Source of the DNA: an uncultured Pelagibacteraceae bacterium
Lineage (GTDB): Bacteria; Pseudomonadota; Alphaproteobacteria; Pelagibacterales; Pelagibacteraceae
Length of the DNA stretch: 63,975 bases
NCBI GenBank assembly: GCA_902537055.1
Contig: CACAZW010000007.1
Coordinates: 1 to 63,975, forward strand
Reading direction: 5' to 3'
Shown: positions 17,488 to 25,485 of the stretch, one piece after another
How the letters are laid out: every line of letters starts with the position of its first letter
How positions within the stretch are numbered: position 1 is the stretch's first letter
Notes under the pieces: model-generated
Database searches by the model: none
What the model was told of the DNA's origin: nothing
The model's input: the letters and a program-made list of their open reading frames with translations, nothing else
Program-made: the position numbers and the translations under genes

Positions 17488-18246
17488 ATGGAATTCAATA
17501 GAGACAATATCCTAAATAGATCAACGACTGCAAAAAAAGCTGTTGTGATGGATGAAGGCCTTAGAGCCTACATGCTTAAAGTTTACAACTACATGGCAAC
17601 TGGAGTTTTGTTAACAGGAATAATAGCATTGCTATCTTTTAAAATGTCAGTAGTTACAGATGCAAATGGATCAATAGTTGCTTTAACTGAGTTCGGAAAT
17701 GCAATTTATCTATCAGGATTGAAATGGGTGGTTATGTTAGCTCCTCTCGGAATTGTTTTTTATATGAGTTTTGGGATAAATAAAATGAGTTCTTCAAAAG
17801 CTCAAACGACTTTTTGGATTTTTGCAGCCTTGATGGGTTTATCACTATCATCAATTTTATTAGTTTACACAGGACTTAGTGTGACGAGAGTATTTTTCAT
17901 ATCTTCAGCTACATTCGGAGCTATGAGTATATATGGTTACACGACTAAAAGAGACCTCACAAAATTTGGATCATTCTTAATGATGGGTTTGATCGGTATT
18001 ATAATCGCATCTTTAGTAAATATTTTCTTAAAATCATCAATGATGTACTTTGCTATTTCAATCATTGGAGTTCTTATATTTGTTGGATTAACTGCATATG
18101 ATACACAAAAAATTAAAAATATGTACGCAGCATCAGATTCTGGTGAAGTAATTGGCAAGAAAGCTGTTATGGGAGCTTTAACATTATACTTAGATTTTAT
18201 AAATTTATTTATAATGCTTTTAAGATTGTTTGGTCAAAGAAGATAA
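17488..18246 (+). CDS. Bax inhibitor-1 / YccA family membrane protein
   Basis: A 252-residue inner-membrane protein with seven hydrophobic helices. The family signature is visible in the YMATGVLLTGIIA segment near residue 34, a GLSLSS motif mid-protein, and LTAYDTQKIKNMY followed by ALTLYLDFINLFIMLLRL at the C-terminus. Bacterial members are calcium-permeable leak channels or interact with FtsH, and are often stress related. A TTG at 17452 would add 12 residues, but the ATG at 17488 starts the conserved MEFNRDN region and is preferred. Confidence 0.9.
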   Translation: MEFNRDNILNRSTTAKKAVVMDEGLRAYMLKVYNYMATGVLLTGIIALLSFKMSVVTDANGSIVALTEFGNAIYLSGLKWVVMLAPLGIVFYMSFGINKMSSSKAQTTFWIFAALMGLSLSSILLVYTGLSVTRVFFISSATFGAMSIYGYTTKRDLTKFGSFLMMGLIGIIIASLVNIFLKSSMMYFAISIIGVLIFVGLTAYDTQKIKNMYAASDSGEVIGKKAVMGALTLYLDFINLFIMLLRLFGQRR

Positions 18247-18248
18247 TC

Positions 18249-18265
18249 AAAAACTATAGTTTTTT
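18249..18265. terminator. Possible small bidirectional terminator
   Basis: Between the convergent Bax-inhibitor-1 and DUF2794 genes lies the palindrome AAAAACTATAGTTTTT followed by one more T. It would make a weak six-pair A/T stem with T runs on both strands. It overlaps the DUF2794 stop. Short and AT-only, so efficiency is doubtful. Confidence 0.35.
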
Positions 18266-18589
18266 CCAATTTGTTTTTTTTAGAAGTATTTCCAAATCAT
18301 AAGCATTATTTAAAATCTTACCATTTCTATCAGTTATTAAATATTTCAAATTTTTATTAGAAGGTTTAAAATTTTTACTAATGTTGTAGATAGCTTTTTC
18401 TGCTGCATTTTTAAAAATACTAAAACTTACTCTTTTACTTGATATTGAGAGGCCATAGTCTTTCCAAGATCCTTCAGATACCATTTTAGCATATAGGTCT
18501 AATATAATTTTTAGTTCTTTTTTCTCAAAAAAATACCTTTGGTTTTGTTCTTTATTTGAATTATTAATTACTAATTTTAAATTACTCAT
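18254..18589 (-). CDS. DUF2794 family protein
   Basis: A 111-residue soluble protein of an alphaproteobacterial family of unknown function. The stretch QRYFFEKKELKIILDLYAKMVSEGSWKDYGLSI, followed by FSIFKNAAEKAIYNISK, is the typical core, a conserved GxWxDY-type motif included. Its start overlaps the end of yciB by eight bases; pairing of these two families is commonly seen in this class, suggesting a link to envelope or division biology. No catalytic residues can be named. Confidence 0.8.
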   Translation of the reverse strand: MSNLKLVINNSNKEQNQRYFFEKKELKIILDLYAKMVSEGSWKDYGLSISSKRVSFSIFKNAAEKAIYNISKNFKPSNKNLKYLITDRNGKILNNAYDLEILLKKTNWKKL

Positions 18590-19133
18590 TTAATTTGTGT
18601 TTATTAATCAACCCAACCTGTGAAGCAGTAAAAATGAATGTAATTGGTAACATTCCCCAAACTTTAAAGTTAACCCAAAATTCTTCTGTTTGAGTTCTCC
18701 AAACAATTTCATTTAATATAGCTAAAAAAATAAAAAAATAAGTCCATCTATTATTCAAAATTTTCCAACCTTCATCAGACATTGGTAGTGTTTTTCCTAG
18801 TATTAATTTTAAAACTGGTTCATTGGTGAAGTATTTTCCAAAGAATAAAGCTAACGCAAATAAAATATTTATAATAGTGGGTTTCATATAAATAAAAATC
18901 GGATTATCAAAATAAATTGTTAAACCTCCAAATAGAGTAATTAAAATTCCTCCTAACAAAGGAACCATTGGAACTTTTTTTTCCAGTACCCAAACCAAAA
19001 GAACAGAAATTATTGTTGCGACAATTAGAGGTGGTATTGCAACTTTTAAATTTTTATCACTATTATAATAAAAGAAGAAAAAAATAGCTAAAGGCCCAAC
19101 GTCTGTAATGAATTTTAGAAGTGATTTATTCAC
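18582..19133 (-). CDS. yciB: Inner-membrane septation protein YciB / IspZ
   Basis: A 183-residue protein with five to six hydrophobic helices. Recognisable elements are KFITDVGPLAIFFFFYY at the N-terminus, GGLTIYFDNPIFIYMKPTI, FGKYFTNEPVLKLILG and NRWTYFFIFLAILNEIVWR, closely matching YciB (septation protein A). Members affect cell envelope synthesis and division in several bacteria. The start is GTG at 19133. It is divergent from hspQ with 78 bases between. Confidence 0.92.
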   Translation of the reverse strand: MNKSLLKFITDVGPLAIFFFFYYNSDKNLKVAIPPLIVATIISVLLVWVLEKKVPMVPLLGGILITLFGGLTIYFDNPIFIYMKPTIINILFALALFFGKYFTNEPVLKLILGKTLPMSDEGWKILNNRWTYFFIFLAILNEIVWRTQTEEFWVNFKVWGMLPITFIFTASQVGLINKHKLNE

Positions 19134-19211
19134 TGCTACATATTAACAGATTAATAAAACATTTATATTTTTTTTATTGATTTTTTTCATCAAATATCCA
19201 TATTTAATATC

Positions 19212-19532
19212 GTGAGTACTCAAAAAGCCAAATTTTCAATTGGAGATGTTGTAAAACATAGACACTTCGATTTTAGAGGTGTAATTTACGATGTTGACTT
19301 TGAATTTAATAACTCAGAAGAATGGTATCAATCAATTCCAAAAAACGTGAGACCTAGAAAAGATCAGCCATTTTATCATTTACTAGCGGAGAATGATGAA
19401 ATTACTTACGAAGCTTATGTGTCCGAGCAAAATCTATTATTTGATGATTCTGAAGAGCCCATAAAACATCCTCTAATTAATGAAATTTTTTCAGGTAAGC
19501 GTGGATCAAGCTACTTCAAGCCTTCAAATTAA
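19212..19532 (+). CDS. hspQ: HspQ (hemimethylated-DNA-binding / YccV-like) protein
   Basis: A 106-residue small beta-rich protein. The core KFSIGDVVKHRHFDFRGVIYDVD, the central QPFYHLLAE and TYEAYVSEQNL match the HspQ/YccV family, known in enterobacteria as an adaptor that stimulates the Lon protease and as a binder of hemimethylated DNA. The start is GTG at 19212; no ATG is available before the conserved core. The 166 bases after it contain a strong hairpin described separately. The biological role outside enterobacteria is untested. Confidence 0.88.
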   Translation: MSTQKAKFSIGDVVKHRHFDFRGVIYDVDFEFNNSEEWYQSIPKNVRPRKDQPFYHLLAENDEITYEAYVSEQNLLFDDSEEPIKHPLINEIFSGKRGSSYFKPSN

Positions 19533-19600
19533 CTAATAGCCAATATTTAAACACAATTGTCCCAAACCTCTGTCATATCTGTTTATTATAAATTTTTTTA

Positions 19601-19654
19601 TTCTGATCAAGAGTACTGTTTTTCCTCTGTCTCCCTCTGTATTCTTGGTCAGAA
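19601..19654 (+). promoter_or_regulatory. Long stem-loop in the leader of the ccm operon
   Basis: Bases 19601-19616 can pair with 19639-19654 over 16 consecutive positions. Fourteen are Watson-Crick pairs; the other two are U-G and G-U wobbles in a plus-strand RNA but would be A-C mismatches in a minus-strand RNA, which points to plus-strand transcription. The 22-base loop is pyrimidine rich and holds CCTCTGT twice; a third copy is at 19567. No T run follows, so it is not a standard terminator. It ends 44 bases before the ccmC start. Possible roles are leader regulation, mRNA processing or a small RNA. Confidence 0.6.
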
Positions 19655-19698
19655 ACTTTGAACAATTTTAATCTTAAATTTATGTGTTATAAAAAATT

Positions 19699-20406
19699 AT
19701 GATTAATTATTTCAATCCAAATAATACTTTAAAGATAATTAATAAAATACAAAAGTTTGTATTTGCGCTATTTGTAATCGTATTGTTACTTGGATTAGTT
19801 GAAGCTTTAGTTCTTTCTCCTGAGGATTATAAGCAGAGTGACTCAGTTAGAATTATGTATGTTCATGTTCCATCGGCTTGGATATCACTTGGGATATTTT
19901 CAGTTATTTCCATTCTTTCTTTTGGAGTTTTTGTTTTTAAAAATAAAAATTTCTCTTTAATAACAAAAAGTTTAGCACCTTCTGGTTTTGTTTTTAGCAT
20001 AATAGCTTTAGTTACAGGATCAATTTGGGGAAAACCAACCTGGGGAACTTGGTGGGCTTGGGATGCAAGAATAACTTCAATGCTCTTACTTTCAATTTTT
20101 TATTTATTGTTCATTACTTCTTGGAAGATTACGACAGACACTAGTAAAGCAGAAAAAATTAGCTCAATAATAGCAATTATTGGTCTTATAAATATTCCAG
20201 TTATAAAATTTTCAGTAGAATGGTGGAATACTTTACACCAACCTGCGTCAGTAAAAATTTTGGAAGAAACAACAATTCATTCTTCAATGTTGACACCATT
20301 AGCTATAATGACTGCGGCATTTGCTCTATTTTCACTTTTGATATTTTTAATGAAATATAATACAGAACTGTTAAAGATTAAAAATAAAGGCCTTAATAGA
20401 TTATGA
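19699..20406 (+). CDS. ccmC: Cytochrome c maturation protein CcmC (heme handling)
   Basis: A 235-residue inner-membrane protein with six helices that presents heme to CcmE in system I cytochrome c biogenesis. The tryptophan-rich WWD motif is clear (WGKPTWGTWWAWDARITS), and the flanking axial His candidates occur in YVHVPSAW and TLHQPAS. First gene of a ccmC-D-E-F-G-H run. Usually ccmA and ccmB (the ATPase and its permease) precede it; they are not here, so they must be elsewhere. Confidence 0.97.
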   Translation: MINYFNPNNTLKIINKIQKFVFALFVIVLLLGLVEALVLSPEDYKQSDSVRIMYVHVPSAWISLGIFSVISILSFGVFVFKNKNFSLITKSLAPSGFVFSIIALVTGSIWGKPTWGTWWAWDARITSMLLLSIFYLLFITSWKITTDTSKAEKISSIIAIIGLINIPVIKFSVEWWNTLHQPASVKILEETTIHSSMLTPLAIMTAAFALFSLLIFLMKYNTELLKIKNKGLNRL

Positions 20407-20636
20407 TTAGTGAACTACTAAATATGAATGGATACGGTGTATACGTTTGGTCATCATTTATATTTACTCTATTTTCTTTTAGCTTCTTGTACGCGGTAAT
20501 AAAATTAAATTTAATTAAAGAGAAAAAGAAATTTGAGGAAAATTATAAATCACTAGATGAAAAGAAACTTGCATCAGTAGCTAAGCAAAAAACGTACAGA
20601 GAGATATTAGCAAACACTTCCACATCTAAAGTTTAA
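20403..20636 (+). CDS. ccmD: Cytochrome c maturation protein CcmD
   Basis: A 77-residue protein with a single transmembrane helix (about 13-33: [21 protein letters not shown]) followed by a basic cytoplasmic tail. The [12 protein letters not shown] start is typical of CcmD, which helps release holo-CcmE from the CcmABC complex. The ATG overlaps the ccmC stop by four bases. Identification rests on the short motif plus gene order. Confidence 0.88.
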   Translation: MISELLNMNGYGVYVWSSFIFTLFSFSFLYAVIKLNLIKEKKKFEENYKSLDEKKLASVAKQKTYREILANTSTSKV

Positions 20637-20647
20637 CTAAAATTCAC

Positions 20648-21070
20648 ATGTACGGAAAAAAAGTTAAATTTAGAGCTCTTTTTATTTTTTTAATTTTAAT
20701 TTCATTAGTTCTTACAATTTTTTTGGTGGTTAAATCTCTTGAGGAAAACGTAGTATATTTTAAGTCTCCAACAGACATTAAAAACCTTAATGAAATAAAA
20801 AATGCTCAAAAAATAAGAGTTGGTGGAATGGTGAAAAAAAATTCTATTAAAATAAACGATAAAGAAATTTTTTTTGTAATTACGGATTTCAAAAATGAAT
20901 TATTAGTTAACTTTAATGGATCGGTACCTAATTTGTTTGAAGAGGGTAAGGGTGTAGTTGCTGAAGGTTTCTTAAAGGATAAAAGCTTTCTAAATGCTGA
21001 CAAGATTTTAGCAAAACATGATGAAAATTATATGCCTCCTGAAGTCAGCGAAGCTATGAAAAATAATTAA
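20648..21070 (+). CDS. ccmE: Heme chaperone CcmE
   Basis: A 140-residue periplasmic chaperone anchored by one N-terminal helix (about 11-29). It carries heme from CcmC to CcmF. The family fold is visible ([45 protein letters not shown]) and the heme-attachment His with its Tyr partner is in [13 protein letters not shown] near the C-terminus. It lies 11 bases after ccmD and five before ccmF. Confidence 0.96.
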   Translation: MYGKKVKFRALFIFLILISLVLTIFLVVKSLEENVVYFKSPTDIKNLNEIKNAQKIRVGGMVKKNSIKINDKEIFFVITDFKNELLVNFNGSVPNLFEEGKGVVAEGFLKDKSFLNADKILAKHDENYMPPEVSEAMKNN

Positions 21071-21075
21071 TTTGT

Positions 21076-22956
21076 ATGTCTAATTATTTAGGAAATTATT
21101 CTTTATATATAGCTTTAATTGCATCTGTTTATTTAATTTTTAAGTCATACTTGGATGCAAATTCAGAAAATAAATATTTAGATAAAAACTTTATTTTAAT
21201 TACTTCAATACAAACTTTAATGATTACAGTAAGTTTTTTTAGTCTAGTTGCAGCTTTTGTAATTTCAGATTTTAGTAATGAAACTGTTTTTAACAATTCT
21301 CATACTTTAAAACCCTTATTTTATAAAGTTTCAGGTACTTGGGGAAATCATGAGGGAAGTTTATTATTGTGGTTATTAGTTCTTTCAATTTTTCTATTTA
21401 TTTTTTTATTAAATTCAAGATCACAAGATACTAAATACAAACTTCTAACGATACTATTTCAACAAATTATTATTTCAGGTTTTCTAGTTTTTATTTTATT
21501 AACTTCCAACCCATTCAAAACGCTATATCCAATTCCTAGCGAGGGATTAGGTTTGAACCCTATTTTACAAGACCCTGCTTTAGCTATTCATCCTCCAATT
21601 TTATATTTAGGTTACGTCGGAACATCTATTATCTTTTCAGCTTCACTTGCCTCAATGATTAGCGGCAATATTGGAAATAAGTGGGCAAGGCATATTAAAA
21701 AATGGGTTTTGGTATCTTGGGTATTTTTAACAATTGGTATTTTGCTTGGATCTATATGGGCATATTATGAGCTGGGCTGGGGAGGTTTTTGGTTTTGGGA
21801 TCCTGTAGAAAATGTTTCATTAATGCCATGGTTTTGCTTAACAGCGCTACTGCATACTGTAATTGTATTACAGAAAAGAAATTCGTTTAAAGAGTGGACT
21901 ATTATTTTGTCAATTACAACTTTCTCACTGAGTATGAGTGGCACTTTTCTTGTTAGGTCTGGAATTTTAAATTCAATACACACTTTTGCAAACGATCCAT
22001 CAAGAGGGCTATATATATTAAGTTTTCTCTTTATCCTAATTTTGATGTCTATATTAATTTTCTTTTTTAATCAGAATAAAATATCAAACACAGCCAAAGA
22101 GAATTTTATTTTAAGTAAAGAGACTGCAATATTAGTGAATAACTGGTTTATGATGTTTTTTTTATCTGTTGTTCTTGTTGGTACAATTTATCCAATTTTT
22201 CTTGAAGTTTTAAATGGTTCAAAAATTTCTGTTGGTCCGCCTTTTTATCATAATCTTTTAATACCCTTCTTAATTCCTTTTTTAATATTCATGAGCTTTG
22301 GCCCAAGTTTGAAATGGATTAAAGATAAATTAAAAAAGTTTAACTATAATATTTTAATTATTTTTTTAGTTTCACTACTTATTTCATATGTCATTTTAAC
22401 AAAAACCGAAAATTCATTTCTGTTGTCTATTCCTCTGATAGTTTTGAGCATCTATCTTTTATTAGTAACAATTAAGGATTTTTTTGTTAGCAAATCCTCG
22501 ATTAGCCAAAAAATTTCACATTTTGGTTTTAGCTTATTAATTACAAGTATCTTATTGAATGGACTTTTTTCTAATGAATTCAATTCAAATATGAAAGTAG
22601 GAGATGAAAGAATATTCAATGACAAAGTTGTAAAATTAAAAGAAGTTAATGTTAAAGATGTAGACAATTATAAATCTCTTAAAGCTAGTTTTGAAGTTAC
22701 GAATAAAAATTCCTCTTTAGCTTTATACCCAGAAGTTAGGATTTACCAGCAGCCTTTAACTATTACGAGTGAAGCAGATATTAAGACAACATTATTTTCA
22801 GATAATTTTTTAGTATTTAATATTTTAAAAGACGATGGCTATTATAACGTAAGATATCAATATAAACCCTTAATGATTTGGATATGGATCTCAACTATAT
22901 TTATTAGTTTTGGTGGTTTATTAAGTGTTATTAGAAAAAATGAGCAAAAATATTAA
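21076..22956 (+). CDS. ccmF: Cytochrome c heme lyase subunit CcmF
   Basis: A 626-residue polytopic membrane protein that ligates heme to apocytochromes c. The WWD domain reads ELGWGGFWFWDPVENVSLMPW, preceded by DPALAIHPPILYLGYVG, with the SGTFLVRSGILNSIHTFA segment after it, all diagnostic. A periplasmic domain lies near residues 490-595, before a last helix. Its final codons overlap the ccmG start by 17 bases. Confidence 0.97.
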   Translation: MSNYLGNYSLYIALIASVYLIFKSYLDANSENKYLDKNFILITSIQTLMITVSFFSLVAAFVISDFSNETVFNNSHTLKPLFYKVSGTWGNHEGSLLLWLLVLSIFLFIFLLNSRSQDTKYKLLTILFQQIIISGFLVFILLTSNPFKTLYPIPSEGLGLNPILQDPALAIHPPILYLGYVGTSIIFSASLASMISGNIGNKWARHIKKWVLVSWVFLTIGILLGSIWAYYELGWGGFWFWDPVENVSLMPWFCLTALLHTVIVLQKRNSFKEWTIILSITTFSLSMSGTFLVRSGILNSIHTFANDPSRGLYILSFLFILILMSILIFFFNQNKISNTAKENFILSKETAILVNNWFMMFFLSVVLVGTIYPIFLEVLNGSKISVGPPFYHNLLIPFLIPFLIFMSFGPSLKWIKDKLKKFNYNILIIFLVSLLISYVILTKTENSFLLSIPLIVLSIYLLLVTIKDFFVSKSSISQKISHFGFSLLITSILLNGLFSNEFNSNMKVGDERIFNDKVVKLKEVNVKDVDNYKSLKASFEVTNKNSSLALYPEVRIYQQPLTITSEADIKTTLFSDNFLVFNILKDDGYYNVRYQYKPLMIWIWISTIFISFGGLLSVIRKNEQKY

Positions 22957-23470
22957 ATTTTTAGGATTACTACTAACATTAATAATAATTTTTATAATCT
23001 TGCTCAAGGGATTGAACGTATCGAAAGATTACTCTAACGAGAAATTAAAAAGTAAAATAGATTTTTCACTTAATGCAAAAAAACTATTTTCTGATGAAAT
23101 AATTAATATTTCAGACTTATTTGATAAAAATAGTCCTTCTGTAGTAAATATTTGGGCATCTTGGTGTGCACCATGTAGAGAAGAGCATCAGTTTTTAATG
23201 AAATTAAAAGATATGAACATAAATATAATTGGAATTAATTATAAAGACAGTCCAAAAAATGCGAAAAATTTTTTAAGCTCACTTGGAAATCCTTATTCAG
23301 AAGTTATTACCGATAATGATGGAACAAAATCAATAGAATTCGGAGCTATTGGTGTTCCTGAAACTTTTATTATAAGTGGTAAAACAAATGAGATAATAAA
23401 AAAGTATATTGGTCCATTGACAAGCGAAAATTTAATAGAAATAAAAAATTTATTAGAAAAAAATGCTTAA
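22940..23470 (+). CDS. ccmG: Thiol:disulfide interchange protein CcmG / DsbE
   Basis: A 176-residue membrane-anchored thioredoxin-like protein that keeps the CxxCH motif of apocytochrome c reduced. The active site is WASWCAPCREE and the cis-Pro loop is GVPETF. An N-terminal helix (about 3-22) anchors it. A GTG five codons earlier (22925) is possible, but the ATG at 22940 starts MSKNIKFLGLL and is preferred. It overlaps ccmF by 17 bases and ccmH by eight. Confidence 0.95.
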   Translation: MSKNIKFLGLLLTLIIIFIILLKGLNVSKDYSNEKLKSKIDFSLNAKKLFSDEIINISDLFDKNSPSVVNIWASWCAPCREEHQFLMKLKDMNINIIGINYKDSPKNAKNFLSSLGNPYSEVITDNDGTKSIEFGAIGVPETFIISGKTNEIIKKYIGPLTSENLIEIKNLLEKNA

Positions 23471-23822
23471 AATTTTAAAATTAATACTGCTGCTATATTT
23501 TAGTTTTAATTTTTCCTATGCTAATGAAATAAATACCAAAGTAGATCAAATTACAAAAAACTTAAGGTGTTTGATATGCCAAGGTCAATCTGTTTACGAC
23601 TCTCAGTCCGATTTTGCTGTTAGTATGAAGCTTGTTGTAAAAAATAAGATTGATGAAGGTAAAGAAGAAGAAGAAATATATGATTATTTAAAAAATAAAT
23701 ATGGAGAGTGGATTGTGTATGAACCAGAATTAAACCAAAATACATTTTTACTCTGGTCAATACCTTTGATTTTGTTCGCTTTTGGCGGCCTTTTAATTAT
23801 TAGAAAAGTATCTATAAAGTAA
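23463..23822 (+). CDS. ccmH: Cytochrome c maturation protein CcmH (CycL)
   Basis: A 119-residue protein with a signal peptide (LILLLYFSFNFSYA), the redox motif LRCLICQGQSVYDSQSDFA, and a C-terminal membrane helix (LLWSIPLILFAFGGLLII). It reduces apocytochrome thiols together with CcmG. It corresponds to the short form of CcmH, so the TPR-containing CcmI part is a separate gene that is not found in this window. Confidence 0.95.
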   Translation: MLKILKLILLLYFSFNFSYANEINTKVDQITKNLRCLICQGQSVYDSQSDFAVSMKLVVKNKIDEGKEEEEIYDYLKNKYGEWIVYEPELNQNTFLLWSIPLILFAFGGLLIIRKVSIK

Positions 23823-23836
23823 CCAGGATTTTTAAT

Positions 23837-24322
23837 ATGAAGATTTTAATTAAAACTTTGATAATTTCATTTCTTACTGTCTCATTTTCTAACGCAGAAA
23901 ATAAATGGAGTTTTTACACTGGCATGTTCGATTTCAGCGATGATGGTAAGAGAGCAAATCTTTTTGGTGCCGAATATATAAATTTTAATGCTAGCAAAGA
24001 TATTTTCTTAGGAAATGTTCAGCCTGTGACAGGTGCAATGATAACAGCTGATGATGCATTATATATTTATACAGGTTATCAATTAAATCAAAAATCTAAT
24101 TCAACTACTTTCTCTCCTAGTTTTGCAATTGGATATTATGACGAAGGAGATGGCAAGGACTTAGGTCACGAAATTGAATTTAAGACACAAATACAGATAT
24201 TATTTGATATCTCATCTAATTCTGAATTAGGTATTTCTTATAATCATATTTCTAATGCGAGTCTTGGAGATAAAAATCCTGGGGCAAATAGTTATATGTT
24301 TAATTTTACAAAAAAATTTTAA
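23837..24322 (+). CDS. PagL-like lipid A 3-O-deacylase (acyloxyacyl hydrolase family)
   Basis: A 161-residue outer-membrane beta-barrel candidate with a signal peptide ending SFSNA-E. The end of the protein reads SELGISYNHISNASLGDKNPG, which matches the conserved HxSNAxLxxxNPG element of PagL, including its catalytic His and Ser, and the last residue is Phe, as in many barrel proteins. Known PagL removes an acyl chain from lipid A. The upstream N-terminus (AENKWSFYTGMFDFSDD) fits the acyloxyacyl hydrolase family. It is 14 bases after ccmH, probably incidental. Confidence 0.78.
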   Translation: MKILIKTLIISFLTVSFSNAENKWSFYTGMFDFSDDGKRANLFGAEYINFNASKDIFLGNVQPVTGAMITADDALYIYTGYQLNQKSNSTTFSPSFAIGYYDEGDGKDLGHEIEFKTQIQILFDISSNSELGISYNHISNASLGDKNPGANSYMFNFTKKF

Positions 24323-24330
24323 CTTAAGAT

Positions 24331-25485
24331 ATGAGATTAAAAGATTGTCATAACTTTTATGACTTTAGAAAATTGGCAAAACAAAAGCTTCCATCTCCAA
24401 TATTTCATTATATTGATGGGGCTGCGGATGATGAAATAACTTATGCAAGAAATAGTAGTGCATTTAATGATGTTGACTTAGTTCCAAATGTCTTAAGAGG
24501 TGTTGAAAATGTGGATTTGTCGACAACTATTTTTGGAAAAAAATTAGATTTGCCTTTTTATTGTTCTCCAACAGCTCTGCAAAGGTTATTCCATTACGAA
24601 GGAGAAAGAGCGGTTGGAAAAGCTGCAAAGAAGTTTAATACGATGTTTGGTGTTTCGGCATTGGCTACAGTTAGTGTTGAGGAAATTTCATCTTTAATAG
24701 ACACACCAAAAATGTTTCAATTTTATTTCCATAAAGACAGAGGATTAAATGACTCTTGTTTAGAACGAGCAAAAGCAGCAAAATTTGATGTGATGGCTTT
24801 AACTGTTGATACGATAACAGGAGGAAATCGTGAAAGAGATTTAAGAACTGGATTTACATCACCTCCAAAATTAACACTTTCGAGTTTGTTCAGTTTTGCC
24901 ACAAAACCAATGTGGGGAATAAATTATTTAACTAAAGGAAAATTTGAACTACCACATCTTCAAGATTTCGTTAAAGAAGGAACTGACACAAATACATCAA
25001 TTGGTAATTATTTTTCTACTATGTTGGATCAATCTATGAACTGGGACGACGCCGAAAAATTGTGCTCTCAGTGGGGTGGCCATTTTGCACTTAAGGGAGT
25101 TATGAGTGTTGAAGATGCTAAGAGAGCAGTTGATATCGGATGCACTGGTATAATGGTATCAAATCATGGAGGAAGACAACTTGATGGATCTAGATCACCT
25201 TTCGATCAGTTAGCTGAAATTGTTGATGCAGTTGGTGATAAGTTAGATGTTATTTGTGAAGGTGGATTTCAAAGAGGAACTCATATGTTAAAAGCTTTAT
25301 CTATGGGTGCAAAAGCTTGTGCTGGTGGAAGATTATATCTTTATGCTTTAGCTGCAGCAGGTCAAGAAGGTGTTGAGAGAGCACTTAACTTATATAAAAC
25401 CGAATTAGTAAGAGACATGAAATTAATGGGCTGCACAAAGATCAGTGATCTTAATCGAAATAATTTAAGATTCCGAAATGCATGA
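24331..25485 (+). CDS. FMN-dependent alpha-hydroxyacid dehydrogenase (L-lactate / glycolate oxidase type), copy 1
   Basis: A 384-residue (beta/alpha)8 flavoprotein that oxidises L-2-hydroxyacids such as L-lactate, glycolate or related acids. Visible are FHYIDGAADDE, YCSPTALQRL, LTVDTITGGNRERD, the FMN Lys in FALKGV, and the active-site element SNHGGRQLDGS with the catalytic His and Arg. Its stop overlaps the start of a paralogue. Substrate cannot be fixed: the neighbourhood also has a GlcD-type flavoprotein and a D-2-hydroxyacid dehydrogenase, suggesting a hydroxyacid-oxidising block. Confidence 0.9.
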   Translation: MRLKDCHNFYDFRKLAKQKLPSPIFHYIDGAADDEITYARNSSAFNDVDLVPNVLRGVENVDLSTTIFGKKLDLPFYCSPTALQRLFHYEGERAVGKAAKKFNTMFGVSALATVSVEEISSLIDTPKMFQFYFHKDRGLNDSCLERAKAAKFDVMALTVDTITGGNRERDLRTGFTSPPKLTLSSLFSFATKPMWGINYLTKGKFELPHLQDFVKEGTDTNTSIGNYFSTMLDQSMNWDDAEKLCSQWGGHFALKGVMSVEDAKRAVDIGCTGIMVSNHGGRQLDGSRSPFDQLAEIVDAVGDKLDVICEGGFQRGTHMLKALSMGAKACAGGRLYLYALAAAGQEGVERALNLYKTELVRDMKLMGCTKISDLNRNNLRFRNA

